Source: Clostridium sp.
GTDB lineage: Bacteria > Bacillota > Clostridia > Lachnospirales > Lachnospiraceae
Reading direction: 5' to 3'
Length of the DNA: 64,000 nucleotides
Assembly (NCBI GenBank): GCA_021770825.1
Contig: JAETQD010000005.1
Span: forward strand, 103,045 to 167,044
Positions within the stretch are counted from its first letter, which is position 1. The number at the start of each line of letters is the position of its first letter. The position numbers and the translations under genes were made by a program. This document shows positions 42,107-50,575 of this stretch, in pieces. Under the pieces are notes generated by a model. It had not been told where the DNA came from and made no database searches. It saw nothing but the letters and a program-made list of their open reading frames with translations.

Positions 42107-42679
42107 TCATTTTAAAGTATCGTCCCCGCCGGGAAGCGGAAACGGTAAAACGGCCGCTACGGGATGTCCGTAAACATCGCTGTTTGCTTTCTCAAATAAA
42201 TCCAAACATTTTATCTGCATGTTTCCCAGCTTTAAAATAACCGGAAGCAGAAATTCCTGGTTCCAGTTTTCTCCCACCGCGAAGAGCCCCTCATAGAAAA
42301 AATCGTCCAGGGCCGTGTCAGAATAACCGAGCGTCATTACATGGTAAACATAGGCGGACATCTGGCACAGCCCGGTTAAAAGAACTGTTTTCAGAGACCG
42401 TACCGGTTCCTCAGAATTCCGGAGCTGGTCCATATTATAGTTAAGGGTCCTGCCGCAGGGCGATGCACAGTTGAGGCAGTTGGGAATTAAAGCGTTTTTC
42501 TTACCCATGACAGCCTGAATCTGTTCTGCAATAACTGTTTCACTGAGCGGCAGGAATCCGGTGACTGCAAAGAGTCCCTGCAGCATTATCTTATGGGTTT
42601 CGGGGTCTGGCCTGTCTCCGTTTAAGGCGCGGGCAAGCCCAACCAGCGCCCCGGTCAATTCATCCCGCAAGTTCTCCAT
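42107..42679 (-). CDS. Cys-motif hypothetical protein of the redox operon
   Basis: 190 residues, helical, starting MENLRDELTGALVGLARAL. A cysteine cluster CLNCASPCGRT near residues 70-80 could hold a metal or iron-sulfur centre. The N terminus is faintly reminiscent of helical parts of hybrid-cluster proteins, but no family is assigned. ATG 42679 lies a few bases after GGGGGAG; a start six codons upstream is less likely. It is the third gene of a leftward operon with a ferredoxin-type protein and an FMN protein, so a redox or reactive-nitrogen role is plausible by context only. Confidence 0.6.
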   Translation of the reverse strand: MENLRDELTGALVGLARALNGDRPDPETHKIMLQGLFAVTGFLPLSETVIAEQIQAVMGKKNALIPNCLNCASPCGRTLNYNMDQLRNSEEPVRSLKTVLLTGLCQMSAYVYHVMTLGYSDTALDDFFYEGLFAVGENWNQEFLLPVILKLGNMQIKCLDLFEKANSDVYGHPVAAVLPFPLPGGDDTLK

Positions 42680-42689
42680 ACAGCTCCCC

Positions 42690-43391
42690 CTATTCATTTT
42701 TTATTCTGCCATCCGTTGACACGATGGCAACCTGCCAGGGAATAAACTTGCCGCTGGCCTGTAATGCTGTTTTTACAGCCTGCTCAAGACCTCCGCAGCA
42801 GGGAACCTCCATCCGCACAATGGTAACGCTCTTAATGTCATTCTCACGAATAATGGCAGTCAACTTTTCTGCATAATCGCCTTCGTCCAGCTTGGGACAT
42901 CCAATTAAAGTCACGCGGTTTCTGATAAACTTATTATGAAAGTCCCCGTAAGCATATGCTGTGCAGTCAGCGGCAATCAGCAGATCGGCACCCTGAAAAT
43001 AGGGGGCATTGACAGGTACAAGCTTAATCTGTACAGGCCACTGGGAAAGCTGACTGGACACAGGGGCTGTTGCGGGCGCAGCACATTGGCTTTGCTCATG
43101 GGTAATGGTCTGTACCTTGGTTCCGGGACATCCGCAGGGCAGGGTGCCGTGCTTTTTCTGCTGTGCAGCCTTTACAGCGGCCTCGTCATAAGCGGCGGCT
43201 TCTCGTTCCACGAAGGTGATGGCACCCGTCGGACAAGTGGGAAGGCAGTCGCCCAGACCGTCGCAGTAGTCGTCACGGAGCAGCTTCGCCTTTCCATCGA
43301 CCATTCCGATTGCGCCCTCATGGCAGGCAGCAGCACATGCGCCGCATCCGTTACATAATTCCTCATCAATATGAATAATTTTTCTAATCAA
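42690..43391 (-). CDS. 4Fe-4S ferredoxin-type electron-transfer protein
   Basis: 233 residues. Two [4Fe-4S] motifs at the N terminus: CNGCGACAAACHEG and CDGLGDCLPTCPTG. After a variable linker comes a domain with LLIAADCTAYAYGDFHNKF, TLIGCPKLDEGDY and RMEVPCCGG, conserved in ferredoxin-like proteins linked to hybrid-cluster proteins in clostridia. It probably passes electrons to a reductase encoded elsewhere. The start is a TTG at 43391 after GGAGG, overlapping the stop of the FMN protein gene by four bases. Confidence 0.85.
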   Translation of the reverse strand: MIRKIIHIDEELCNGCGACAAACHEGAIGMVDGKAKLLRDDYCDGLGDCLPTCPTGAITFVEREAAAYDEAAVKAAQQKKHGTLPCGCPGTKVQTITHEQSQCAAPATAPVSSQLSQWPVQIKLVPVNAPYFQGADLLIAADCTAYAYGDFHNKFIRNRVTLIGCPKLDEGDYAEKLTAIIRENDIKSVTIVRMEVPCCGGLEQAVKTALQASGKFIPWQVAIVSTDGRIKNE

Positions 43392-43888
43392 GATTCCATC
43401 CTCCCGAATTTCATTTCTTTTCCGTCTTTGTCATATTTTTTCCGTTTTCCCGTAATGGAGCTGATCTGGATTTTCCATACGGCAGTACGAGGCAGACTGC
43501 GTGTAATGGCAGTGTCAAACTCTTTCATGTTGGCAGGGGTGTGCCGCTCGCATATCAGGCGGAGTGCATGGATTTTTTCCGCGTCCGAAGTGACCTCACA
43601 GGCCTCGCCGCGGAGAATTGCGGACTCAAATTCCGTTGTGAATTTATCCAGGGCACGCTTGGTATCCCCCACACAGGCCATGCATACATTGGGATTTTTC
43701 CGCATGGCGTCTATTTTTTCTCCCTCCCGTGCAGAATGAAAATAAATGACATCATTGTCACGTGCAATGGTTACAGGTACACAATAGGGCATACCGTTTG
43801 GGTCTATCATAGACAGAATGGCATATTCACATTTATCTGCCATTTCCAGCGCAAATTCGCGGCTCATTTCGCGATCAGCTCTTCTCAT
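43388..43888 (-). CDS. Pyridoxamine 5'-phosphate oxidase-like FMN-binding split-barrel protein
   Basis: 166 residues of the flavin split-barrel fold seen in stress-induced and NimA-like proteins: EYAILSMIDPNGMPYCVPVTIARDNDV (first strands, shortened here) and the FHSAREGEKIDAMRKNPNV segment, where flavin phosphate binds. It reads as an NAD(P)H:FMN or F420-type reductase of unknown substrate, possibly protective against nitro- or nitrosative stress. ATG 43888 is eight bases after AGGAGG. It is first in the leftward operon, whose promoter carries a Crp/Fnr-type palindrome. Confidence 0.82.
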   Translation of the reverse strand: MRRADREMSREFALEMADKCEYAILSMIDPNGMPYCVPVTIARDNDVIYFHSAREGEKIDAMRKNPNVCMACVGDTKRALDKFTTEFESAILRGEACEVTSDAEKIHALRLICERHTPANMKEFDTAITRSLPRTAVWKIQISSITGKRKKYDKDGKEMKFGRMES

Positions 43889-43917
43889 CTTTTGTGCCTC
43901 CTTGACTTTGTGGCTCC

Positions 43918-43959
43918 ATTATAATAATATAATTAAAACAAATCGGTTGTTTAAACAAC
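43918..43959 (-). promoter_or_regulatory. Crp/Fnr-type operator at -41.5 of the redox-operon promoter
   Basis: The leftward -10 is TATAAT (complement of 43918-43923) with no good -35. A perfect 14-bp palindrome GTTGTTTAAACAAC lies at 43946-43959. With transcription starting near 43911, its centre falls at about -41.5, the classic position for activation by a Crp/Fnr dimer. On the other side it sits just ahead of the ribosome-binding site of the regulator gene, so autoregulation is also possible. Confidence 0.65.
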
Positions 43960-43972
43960 AAAGGTGATGACA

Positions 43973-44632
43973 ATGAAAAAATATTTGCAGCTATTAAAGA
44001 AAACCAGGCTGTTTAACGGAATTGCAGAGGATGAGCTGGAGGCCATGTTAGGCTGCCTGTCAGCAGTAACACGAAGTTACCAGAAAGGGGAATACGTGTT
44101 CCGTAGGGGAGAGCACATTACCAACGTGGCCATGCTGTTGGAAGGGAGTATTCATATCCAGAAAGAGGACTACTGGGGTAACCTCAGTATTTTAAATGAA
44201 ATTTCAGAGGGAGAGCTGTTCGGGGAGGTCTATGCCTGTCTGGGAAACGATGAAATCCTGAACAACGCAGTTTCTGTGAAAAACAGTACAGTCCTGTTTT
44301 TGGATGTGAACCGACTTTTGACCACATGCCCGTCTGCATGCCAGTTCCATGGACGGCTGATTCAGAACCTGCTTTCCGTTCTGGCCTTAAAGAACAAAGC
44401 ACTGACCCAGAAATTAGAGCATATGTCCCAGCGGTCCACAAGAGAAAAGCTTTTATCTTATCTTTCCGAGCAGTCACTGAAAGCCGGATGCCCGTCCTTT
44501 GACATTCCCTTTAACCGCCAGCAGCTTGCTGATTTTCTGTCAGTGGACCGGAGTGCCATGTCCAACGAGCTTTGCAAAATGAGGGACGAGGGAATTCTGG
44601 AATTTGACAGAAGCCATTTCCTATTAAAATAA
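43973..44632 (+). CDS. Crp/Fnr-family transcriptional regulator
   Basis: 219 residues: cyclic-nucleotide-binding-fold sensor domain (LFNGIAEDELEAMLGCL, YQKGEYVFRRGEHI, GELFGEVYACLGND), a long dimer helix, and a C-terminal winged helix with FDIPFNRQQLADFLSVDRSAMSNEL. There is no N-terminal Cys cluster as in FNR, and the sensor lacks the usual cAMP-contact Arg-Ser pair, so haem or another ligand is possible. ATG 43973 lies six bases after AAGGTG. It is divergent from the FMN/ferredoxin operon and most probably activates it. Confidence 0.9.
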   Translation: MKKYLQLLKKTRLFNGIAEDELEAMLGCLSAVTRSYQKGEYVFRRGEHITNVAMLLEGSIHIQKEDYWGNLSILNEISEGELFGEVYACLGNDEILNNAVSVKNSTVLFLDVNRLLTTCPSACQFHGRLIQNLLSVLALKNKALTQKLEHMSQRSTREKLLSYLSEQSLKAGCPSFDIPFNRQQLADFLSVDRSAMSNELCKMRDEGILEFDRSHFLLK

Positions 44633-44654
44633 TCACAGCACAGGGAGGAGCCAC

Positions 44655-45038
44655 ATGAGCAATCAGGATGTACTGCTGTTTTTTGATAAAAAGCCGGAGG
44701 CCTTGCCGTTATATGAGGCCTTTGCACAGAAAGTTTCAGAGGAAATCGGTCCGGTCACAGTCCGGGTCCAGAAAACGCAGATTTCCTTTTCCAACCGACA
44801 CAATTTTGCCTTTGTTTCTTTTCTTCCGGTGAGGAAGTCCCGGGAACGTCCGGCCTGCTACATCGTGATCTCCTTTGGCCTGAGCCATCGGGCGGAATCC
44901 CCGCGTATTGATGCGGCCACAGAGCCCTACCCCAACCGCTGGACCCATCACATCCTGATTTCTGATGTGAAGGAAATTGATGAAGAGCTGATGGTATGGG
45001 TAAAAGAAGCCAGTGTCTTTTCGGCGGGAAAGCGCTGA
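44655..45038 (+). CDS. DUF5655 domain protein
   Basis: 127 residues. The pattern LYEAFAQKVSEEIGPVTVRVQKTQISF, shortened here, followed by SNRHNFAFVSFLPVRK and WTHHILISDVKEIDEEL, matches the small DUF5655 domain found alone or at the end of transport-related and nuclease-related proteins. Function is unknown. It follows the Crp/Fnr gene by 22 bases, with GGGAGGAG as ribosome-binding site, so it may be co-transcribed. A perfect 8-bp inverted repeat (GCATGGCC at 45046-45053, GGCCATGC at 45064-45071) lies after its stop. Confidence 0.8.
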   Translation: MSNQDVLLFFDKKPEALPLYEAFAQKVSEEIGPVTVRVQKTQISFSNRHNFAFVSFLPVRKSRERPACYIVISFGLSHRAESPRIDAATEPYPNRWTHHILISDVKEIDEELMVWVKEASVFSAGKR

Positions 45039-45165
45039 CGGGGCGGCATGGCCAGATGGATGCGGCCATGCGAAACATGGACGAAAACGCCCAGACGAAA
45101 CCAACGAGATGAAACCAACCAGAAGAAACAAAAAAGATGAAATAAAACAGATGGAGGAAAAGATA

Positions 45166-45735
45166 ATGGAAAAAGTCATGGATTTACAGCATTCGGGAAA
45201 ACTTTACAATCCGATGGATGAGGAATGTTTGAGAGAGCAGCAGAAATGTATGGAGTTACTTTATGAATATAACAGCACCAGGCCGTCGGAGCAGGAAAAA
45301 CGGCAGGAGCTGATGAGACAGATGTTTGCAGAAGTGGGAGAGGGCTGTGTCATTGAGCCGCCGCTTCGGGCCAACTGGGGCGGACATTTTGTCCATCTGG
45401 GAAAAAACGTCTATTTTAACTTCAATGTGACCCTGGTGGATGATACCCATATTTACATCGGGGACAATGTGATGATTGGGCCGCAGACGGTGATTGCGGT
45501 GGCATGCCATCCCGAGGACCCCAGGCTCAGAAACGAAGGCCTCCAATACAACCGTCCGGTGGTCATTGGGGAGAACGTCTGGATTGGCTCCGGCGCCATC
45601 ATTCTTCCGGGAGTGACCATTGGGAAAAACTCCATCATCGGAGCCGGCAGCGTGGTCACAAGAGATATCCCGGAACATGTAGTGGCGGTGGGAAACCCGT
45701 GCCGGGTCATAAGAAACATCAAAGATCAAGCGTAA
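45166..45735 (+). CDS. Sugar O-acetyltransferase (maltose/galactoside acetyltransferase type)
   Basis: Left-handed beta-helix acetyltransferase that uses acetyl-CoA, of the Maa/LacA/NodL group. The 189-residue product has an N-terminal helical cap (NPMDEECLREQQKCMELLYEYN, shortened). Hexapeptide repeats follow: VIEPPLRANWGGHFVHLG, NFNVTLVDDTHIYIGDNVMIG, PVVIGENVWIGSGAIILPG and IIGAGSVVTRDI. The catalytic His lies in VACHPEDPRLRNEG. ATG 45166 is eight bases after GGAGG. Its 3' end overlaps that of the convergent DUF1848 gene by 17 bases. Confidence 0.9.
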   Translation: MEKVMDLQHSGKLYNPMDEECLREQQKCMELLYEYNSTRPSEQEKRQELMRQMFAEVGEGCVIEPPLRANWGGHFVHLGKNVYFNFNVTLVDDTHIYIGDNVMIGPQTVIAVACHPEDPRLRNEGLQYNRPVVIGENVWIGSGAIILPGVTIGKNSIIGAGSVVTRDIPEHVVAVGNPCRVIRNIKDQA

Positions 45736-46660
45736 GCTGCTCATAGGATTCCAGAAAGCTTTTCTGGCTGGCTTCTACGATTTCATCTTCTGGCTCCAGG
45801 GAACCAATCAAAAGCGGAGAGCGCGGGTCATGGTTTCGGAAATTTTTCAGTGCCAGGGCCGGGTCCTTTGTGGCATAGCAGTAGCGGCATCCGTTGGGGC
45901 AGGTATCATAGGCCCCGATGTCGTTGCTGGGAAGGCAGCCGCATCCCTTTCTGGAGGGGCTGGGTTTGACGGCTTTCAGAGTCCGCCCAAGGGCCTTTTC
46001 CATGGTCCTGGCCGAAATGCATCCGGAACGGCAGATTCCGTACGCGGTATAATCAGCCTCATCGCCGCAGGTCTGGAGCCGAAGCCCGTACTTCTTTGCA
46101 GTTTCTCCCAGCCCGGCGAGAAGAATCCTTTTTTCCTGTTCCGAAACGGCCCTAAGCTCCGGAAAGGTAAACTCCAGCTTCTTATATAATTCCACAAAGC
46201 TGAAAATACAAAAATCCGTATAAGGCGAGAGCTCCCGTGCCATCTCATCAAAACAGGTCAGATGATGGTTCAGGGTATATTTGGGGGTCAGAAAGACCGG
46301 GTCATACCTCCAGCCGACACAAGCCTTGCCGACCATTCCGGAGAGCTTCTTAAATGAGGCCATCACATGGTGATAATCAGGAACGCCCGGCTCTATATCC
46401 CTGCCATAGCTGGTGATGGTAACAAAAAAGAAGACACGGAATCCGCGGGAACGGATTTCTTCTATTTTATCCAGTATGGGCTCAGGACTCTTCGTACAGA
46501 AGATGATGCAGTCCACCACTTCCGGGTCCAGGCGGTAACGGTAGACCTTATTTGGAAACAGAGGGTTTCTGGACAGCACATATCCCTCGCGAATCCGGTT
46601 CATAAGCCACTCACTGTAATAATTGGTGATATCGGTTCTTGCCCCAACGTTTATAAACAT
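45719..46660 (-). CDS. DUF1848 protein with Cys-rich C terminus
   Basis: 313 residues. The N terminus FINVGARTDITNYYSEWLMNRI, shortened here, and VDCIIFCTKSPEPIL and PGVPDYHHVMASFKKLS follow the DUF1848 family closely. That family has features reminiscent of radical-SAM-like barrels. The C terminus carries a cysteine cluster CGCLPSNDIGAYDTC and CRYCYA that could bind an iron-sulfur centre. No activity is established. It is a single gene convergent with the acetyltransferase. Confidence 0.85.
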   Translation of the reverse strand: MFINVGARTDITNYYSEWLMNRIREGYVLSRNPLFPNKVYRYRLDPEVVDCIIFCTKSPEPILDKIEEIRSRGFRVFFFVTITSYGRDIEPGVPDYHHVMASFKKLSGMVGKACVGWRYDPVFLTPKYTLNHHLTCFDEMARELSPYTDFCIFSFVELYKKLEFTFPELRAVSEQEKRILLAGLGETAKKYGLRLQTCGDEADYTAYGICRSGCISARTMEKALGRTLKAVKPSPSRKGCGCLPSNDIGAYDTCPNGCRYCYATKDPALALKNFRNHDPRSPLLIGSLEPEDEIVEASQKSFLESYEQLTLDL

Positions 46661-46777
46661 GGAAAACTCCTTACTGGCAGATAAAATACTACGGATAGTA
46701 TTGTAATGCAGAAAACGTAAGATTGCAAGCAGGCCGTCCCCATGGGGAAAAACCGCCGGCAGGGTCCCGTGAAAGGC

Positions 46778-46806
46778 TTGTACTTTGCCAAAGAGTGTGG
46801 TATTTT
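46778..46806 (+). promoter_or_regulatory. Promoter of the malic enzyme gene
   Basis: TTGTAC (46778-46783), 17-base spacer, TATTTT (46801-46806). It gives a leader of about 45 bases before ATG 46858. Confidence 0.5.
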
Positions 46807-46857
46807 AATATCAAGAAAAAGTTAAACCTGCAGTGCAGGAAAAGGAGAGGAAAGCAC

Positions 46858-48033
46858 ATGAATTTTAACGAGGAAGCATTAAAGCTCCACGCAGAACACA
46901 AAGGAAAAATCGAAGTGGTGAGCAAGGTTCCGGTGAAAACCAGAGACGATTTAAGCACTGCCTATACTCCGGGTGTTGCAGAGCCCTGCCGGAAAATCCA
47001 TGCAGATAAAAAGGAAGTATATAAGTATACAGCGAAGGGAAATCTTGTGGCAGTTGTATCCGATGGAACAGCCGTTTTAGGCCTGGGAGATATCGGACCT
47101 GAGGCTGCCATGCCGGTTATGGAAGGAAAGGCCATCCTCTTTAAGGAATTCGGCAACGTGGATGCATTCCCGATCTGTCTGGATACGAAGGATACAGAGG
47201 AAATCATCAAGGCAGTGAAAGCCATTGCCCCCTGCTTTGGCGGTGTCAACCTGGAAGACATTGCTTCCCCCAAGTGCTTTGAGGTGGAGGCAAGACTGGA
47301 AAAAGAGCTGGATATTCCGGTGTTCCATGATGACCAGCACGGAACCGCGGTTGTGGTAACGGCTGCACTCCTCAACGCTCTGAAGCTGGTTGGGAAGAAA
47401 ATGGATGAAATTCATGTGGTATTAAACGGACCGGGCTCCGCAGGAACTGCCATCATTAAAATGCTGCTGGCCGCAGGTGTAAAGCACATTATTGCATGTG
47501 ACGAAAATGGAATCCTCTATAAGGACCGCGGCGTTGGCATCAAAGATCATAAAAAGATGCTCTGCGACATCACAAACCTGGAAGACAAGCGCGGTACTCT
47601 GGCAGATGCCCTGGTGGGAGCAGATGTTTTCATCGGCGTGTCCGTTGCAGGTGCCCTGAAGCCCGAAATGATCAAGACCATGGCCAAGGATCCCATTGTA
47701 TTTGCAATGGCAAATCCGAACCCGGAGATCATGTACGATGAGGCCATTGCAGCAGGCGTAAAGATCATGGGTACCGGACGTTCCGACTTCCCGAACCAGA
47801 TCAACAACGTACTGGCATTCCCGGGAATCTTCCGCGGCGCTCTGGACTGTGGTGCAAGAGACATTAACTACGACATGAAGGTGGCTGCGGCCCATGCGAT
47901 TGCTGAGCTGGTAACCGATGACAAGCTGGATGTGGAGTACATTATTCCAGGTGCTTTGGAGCCGGGAGTAGCTGAACATGTGGCAAAACGCGTTGCTGAG
48001 GCAGCAGTAAAATCCGGTGCCATCAGAAAGTAA
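46858..48033 (+). CDS. NAD(P)-dependent malic enzyme
   Basis: Oxidatively decarboxylates malate to pyruvate (or works with oxaloacetate). The 391-residue short form is typical of Firmicutes. Motifs: TAYTPGVAEPCRKI (catalytic Tyr), VVSDGTAVLGLGDIGPEAAMP, split here, the catalytic Lys region MEGKAILFKEF, metal site VNLEDIASPKCFE and FHDDQHGTAVV, Rossmann loop LNGPGSAGTAI, and SDFPNQINNVLAFPG near the end. The Rossmann end does not let me decide NAD versus NADP. ATG 46858 follows AAAGGAGAGG. Confidence 0.93.
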   Translation: MNFNEEALKLHAEHKGKIEVVSKVPVKTRDDLSTAYTPGVAEPCRKIHADKKEVYKYTAKGNLVAVVSDGTAVLGLGDIGPEAAMPVMEGKAILFKEFGNVDAFPICLDTKDTEEIIKAVKAIAPCFGGVNLEDIASPKCFEVEARLEKELDIPVFHDDQHGTAVVVTAALLNALKLVGKKMDEIHVVLNGPGSAGTAIIKMLLAAGVKHIIACDENGILYKDRGVGIKDHKKMLCDITNLEDKRGTLADALVGADVFIGVSVAGALKPEMIKTMAKDPIVFAMANPNPEIMYDEAIAAGVKIMGTGRSDFPNQINNVLAFPGIFRGALDCGARDINYDMKVAAAHAIAELVTDDKLDVEYIIPGALEPGVAEHVAKRVAEAAVKSGAIRK

Positions 48034-48063
48034 AGATCGGAAAATTAAAGATGCATATTTTTC

Positions 48064-48104
48064 CACCCCTCTGACATACAATGTATAGCAGAGGGGTGAA
48101 TTTG
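48064..48104 (+). terminator. Hairpin terminator after the malic enzyme gene
   Basis: CACCCCTCTG (48064-48073) pairs perfectly with CAGAGGGGTG (48089-48098), with an inner ATAC/GTAT stem in the loop. The U-run is short (AATTTGT), so termination may be moderate. Confidence 0.6.
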
Positions 48105-48153
48105 TCTCCCCGGATGAGTTTTATGTAAGGTCATTTGCGGATGGGAGGAAAAT

Positions 48154-49710
48154 ATGTCTGATTATCGGAGATTGATTTCCTATATTTATGAATATGAAGG
48201 AAAAGAGAAAGGAAAAAATGTGGGGTTCGTAAAGCTGGAATCTAAAAACGGACAGTGCCGGATGAACCTCAGCGTAAAGAAAGTGTATGTGGGCGGAAAT
48301 GCCATTGGAGTGTATCTTCTCAATAAGAACGGCGGGGAGGCATTCCTGGGAAACATTTTCATCCATAATGGAAACGGAGAATTCCGGGCCACGGTAGACG
48401 CGAGGAACGTGGAGGGAAGCGGAAACGGACTGGATACATACTATGGGCTGACGGTGCATGACGTGAAAAATGCATGGCGCTCCTATACCACCATCTGGGA
48501 AGATGCGGTTGCCCCGGTGATGCAGGTTGCAGAGGCAAAAGATGTCCTGCCGGGAATCGGCGAAATAAAAACCAGTCAGGCAGTCTCCAAGGTAGTAAAA
48601 GAAATTGAAGAAGAAATTGCACGTGAAGAGGAGTTGACCCGCGTAGCCGAAGTCGGAGCAGCAGCCGAACTTCCGGTACTCACGGAAGCCAAGGGCCCAG
48701 TGTGCCTGGCTGAGCCGCAGGCGCCCAGGGTATTGCCAGATGAGCCGTCTGTGCCAGAGAAACCCCGCCAGGCGGAGGAAGCCAGAGTGTCAGAAGCGGC
48801 CCAGGGCTCTCTGATCGCCGGAGTCTTCGCGCCCGCTCCAGAGCAGCTTGGCCCGGCCCCGGGAGAGGACCAGAGTCCTCAGGCCGTCGAAGACCCAGCG
48901 CCCATGTCAGGCCAGCCAGCCCCCGCCGCCATCGAGGGACCCGAGCCCAGGTCAAGGCAGCCTGTTCCGGCTGCCGGAGAAATCCGGCCCGCTTTAGAGC
49001 AGCCGCGCCCGCAGACCCGGGAAGCACAAGCCCAACCGCCCATGCAAGTCATTCGGCGGATTATAAATAATATGGCACAGCCAGCGGCGCCCGCAGGCGG
49101 AATGCCCCAGAAATCCCAGCCAACATCCCGCCCCCCGGTAACGGCAGCCGCGCCACAATCGCCCCCAGCGATGCAGCCCTCAGCGGACACTCTGCAGTCT
49201 GCGCCTTCCGCAGGGATGCCCGATTCCGCCAGGGAAGCCACAGCCGCAAACCGCCCCCGGGAGGAAGCTGCCATGCGGTCTCCCGAACTGGAAAATCCGG
49301 AAGTTTTAAAATATCTCCAGGAAACCGAAGACCTGTCGGCGGACCCGGAAAAACTCTGGCAGGAGCTGCGGAAGTCCTACCCGAAAATCCAGCCCTTTGA
49401 CCATGAAAGTGGCTGCGAAATCCTGACAATCCGTCCCCAGGACATCGGACGCCTGCCGCGGGAAAGCTGGATTTATGGAAACAACAGTTTTCTGCTCCAT
49501 GGCTACTACAATTTCCGGTATATTATCCTGGTGCGCCTGGGCGGAAAAAACGGCAGTCCGCGTTATTTAATTGGAGTCCCCGGACACTATTACAGCAATG
49601 AAAAATACATGGCATCCATGTTCGGATTTCCAAACTTTGTCCTGTCAAAAAAGCAGCCACCCAATGATGGCCGCTTTGGCTACTGGTACACGGACATTAA
49701 AATCCGCTGA
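48154..49710 (+). CDS. DUF6128 protein with long Pro/Ala-rich linker
   Basis: 518 residues in three parts. Residues 1-125 are a beta-rich N-terminal domain (ISYIYEYEGKEKGKNVGFVK onward). Residues about 150-385 are a low-complexity linker rich in Pro, Ala, Gln and Glu, with no predicted structure. Residues about 385-518 form a conserved C-terminal domain with EILTIRPQDIGRLPRESW, FLLHGYYNFRYIIL, LIGVPGHYYSNEKYMASM and GRFGYWYTDIKIR. The N- and C-terminal pattern matches the Lachnospiraceae DUF6128 family. There is no signal peptide or membrane segment. The linker DNA is unusually GC-rich compared with its surroundings. Role unknown. Confidence 0.75.
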   Translation: MSDYRRLISYIYEYEGKEKGKNVGFVKLESKNGQCRMNLSVKKVYVGGNAIGVYLLNKNGGEAFLGNIFIHNGNGEFRATVDARNVEGSGNGLDTYYGLTVHDVKNAWRSYTTIWEDAVAPVMQVAEAKDVLPGIGEIKTSQAVSKVVKEIEEEIAREEELTRVAEVGAAAELPVLTEAKGPVCLAEPQAPRVLPDEPSVPEKPRQAEEARVSEAAQGSLIAGVFAPAPEQLGPAPGEDQSPQAVEDPAPMSGQPAPAAIEGPEPRSRQPVPAAGEIRPALEQPRPQTREAQAQPPMQVIRRIINNMAQPAAPAGGMPQKSQPTSRPPVTAAAPQSPPAMQPSADTLQSAPSAGMPDSAREATAANRPREEAAMRSPELENPEVLKYLQETEDLSADPEKLWQELRKSYPKIQPFDHESGCEILTIRPQDIGRLPRESWIYGNNSFLLHGYYNFRYIILVRLGGKNGSPRYLIGVPGHYYSNEKYMASMFGFPNFVLSKKQPPNDGRFGYWYTDIKIR

Positions 49711-49724
49711 CCGTTGTATATGGA

Positions 49725-50420
49725 TCAGTAATCAATGCCTCTGAGAGCCACAAACTCCACATAGGGCTTCACAATCTCCATGAAAGCCGTCAGTTCCTCC
49801 TTGGAACAACTGGTGTATACAGGATGCAACACATTTCCGGAATCCGTAAAATTCTGGAGATAATACCGCGAGGCTCCGGAAAGCCATGCTCCGATCTTTG
49901 AAAAATCGTCTGCAGAATGCAGTTCCTTCACAACCGTGGTGCGGAACTCATAGGGCACGGTCCCGGACTTTAAAAAATCGACGCACTCTTCTATTTTTTC
50001 TATTTGTATGGACGGTACTCCTGCAACTTCGGAGTACCGTTCTTTGCATGTTTTAATATCCATGGCTACATAGTCCACAAGGCCCTCCCCGCAGAGCTTT
50101 TTAAGAACCTCCGGCCGATACCCGTTGGTATCCAGCTTAATCTGAAAGCCCAGCTCCCGGACTTTCCTTAAAAACATCTCTAAATCCGGCTGCAGCGTAG
50201 GCTCTCCGCCGGTAATGGCAACCCCTTCCAGAATCCCCTTCCGCTTTTTAAGAAAAGAAAGAACCTGTTCCTCCGTAAAGGCAGGGGGCGCGTCGTTTCC
50301 GAGAAGATCGCTGTTATGGCAGAAGGGACAGCGGAAATTACAGCCTCCGGTAAACACCGTGGCGGCCACATGACCGGGAAAATCTAAAAGAGTCGTTTTT
50401 TGCAAACCACATATTTTCAT
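49725..50420 (-). CDS. Anaerobic ribonucleotide reductase activating protein (NrdG-like radical SAM)
   Basis: Radical SAM activase, 231 residues. The cluster motif CNFRCPFC occupies residues 27-34. AITGGEPTLQPDL is the SAM-binding GGE segment, then IKLDTNGYRPEVL and YVAMDIKTCKERY, as in the NrdG2 group. It would install the glycyl radical on an anaerobic class III ribonucleotide reductase, which is not in the window; some relatives activate other glycyl-radical enzymes. ATG 50420 after GGATGG is preferred to a TTG two codons upstream. Confidence 0.88.
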   Translation of the reverse strand: MKICGLQKTTLLDFPGHVAATVFTGGCNFRCPFCHNSDLLGNDAPPAFTEEQVLSFLKKRKGILEGVAITGGEPTLQPDLEMFLRKVRELGFQIKLDTNGYRPEVLKKLCGEGLVDYVAMDIKTCKERYSEVAGVPSIQIEKIEECVDFLKSGTVPYEFRTTVVKELHSADDFSKIGAWLSGASRYYLQNFTDSGNVLHPVYTSCSKEELTAFMEIVKPYVEFVALRGIDY

Positions 50421-50575
50421 AAGCAACCATCCATTTCACATATTTTCATCCAGTATACCCGGTTCCGCCCGGAAAGTAAAGAGCGCAGCCTGGGCAGTCG
50501 GGAAAAGAGCTTGACAGCACATGGTCCAAAAGAGTAAGCTAATTTTACAAGCCATAAAAGTATTGGAGACAACAC

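Noticed and set aside
45039..45165. Coding extension of the acetyltransferase upstream of ATG 45166
   Set aside because: The peptide is low-complexity (repeated Arg/Asn/Lys codons) and lacks family similarity; ATG 45166 has GGAGG at eight bases. The segment holds only an 8-bp inverted repeat.
48680..49274. Minus-strand open frames opposite the DUF6128 linker
   Set aside because: They arise from the GC-rich low-complexity coding sequence on the + strand and show no recognisable protein features.
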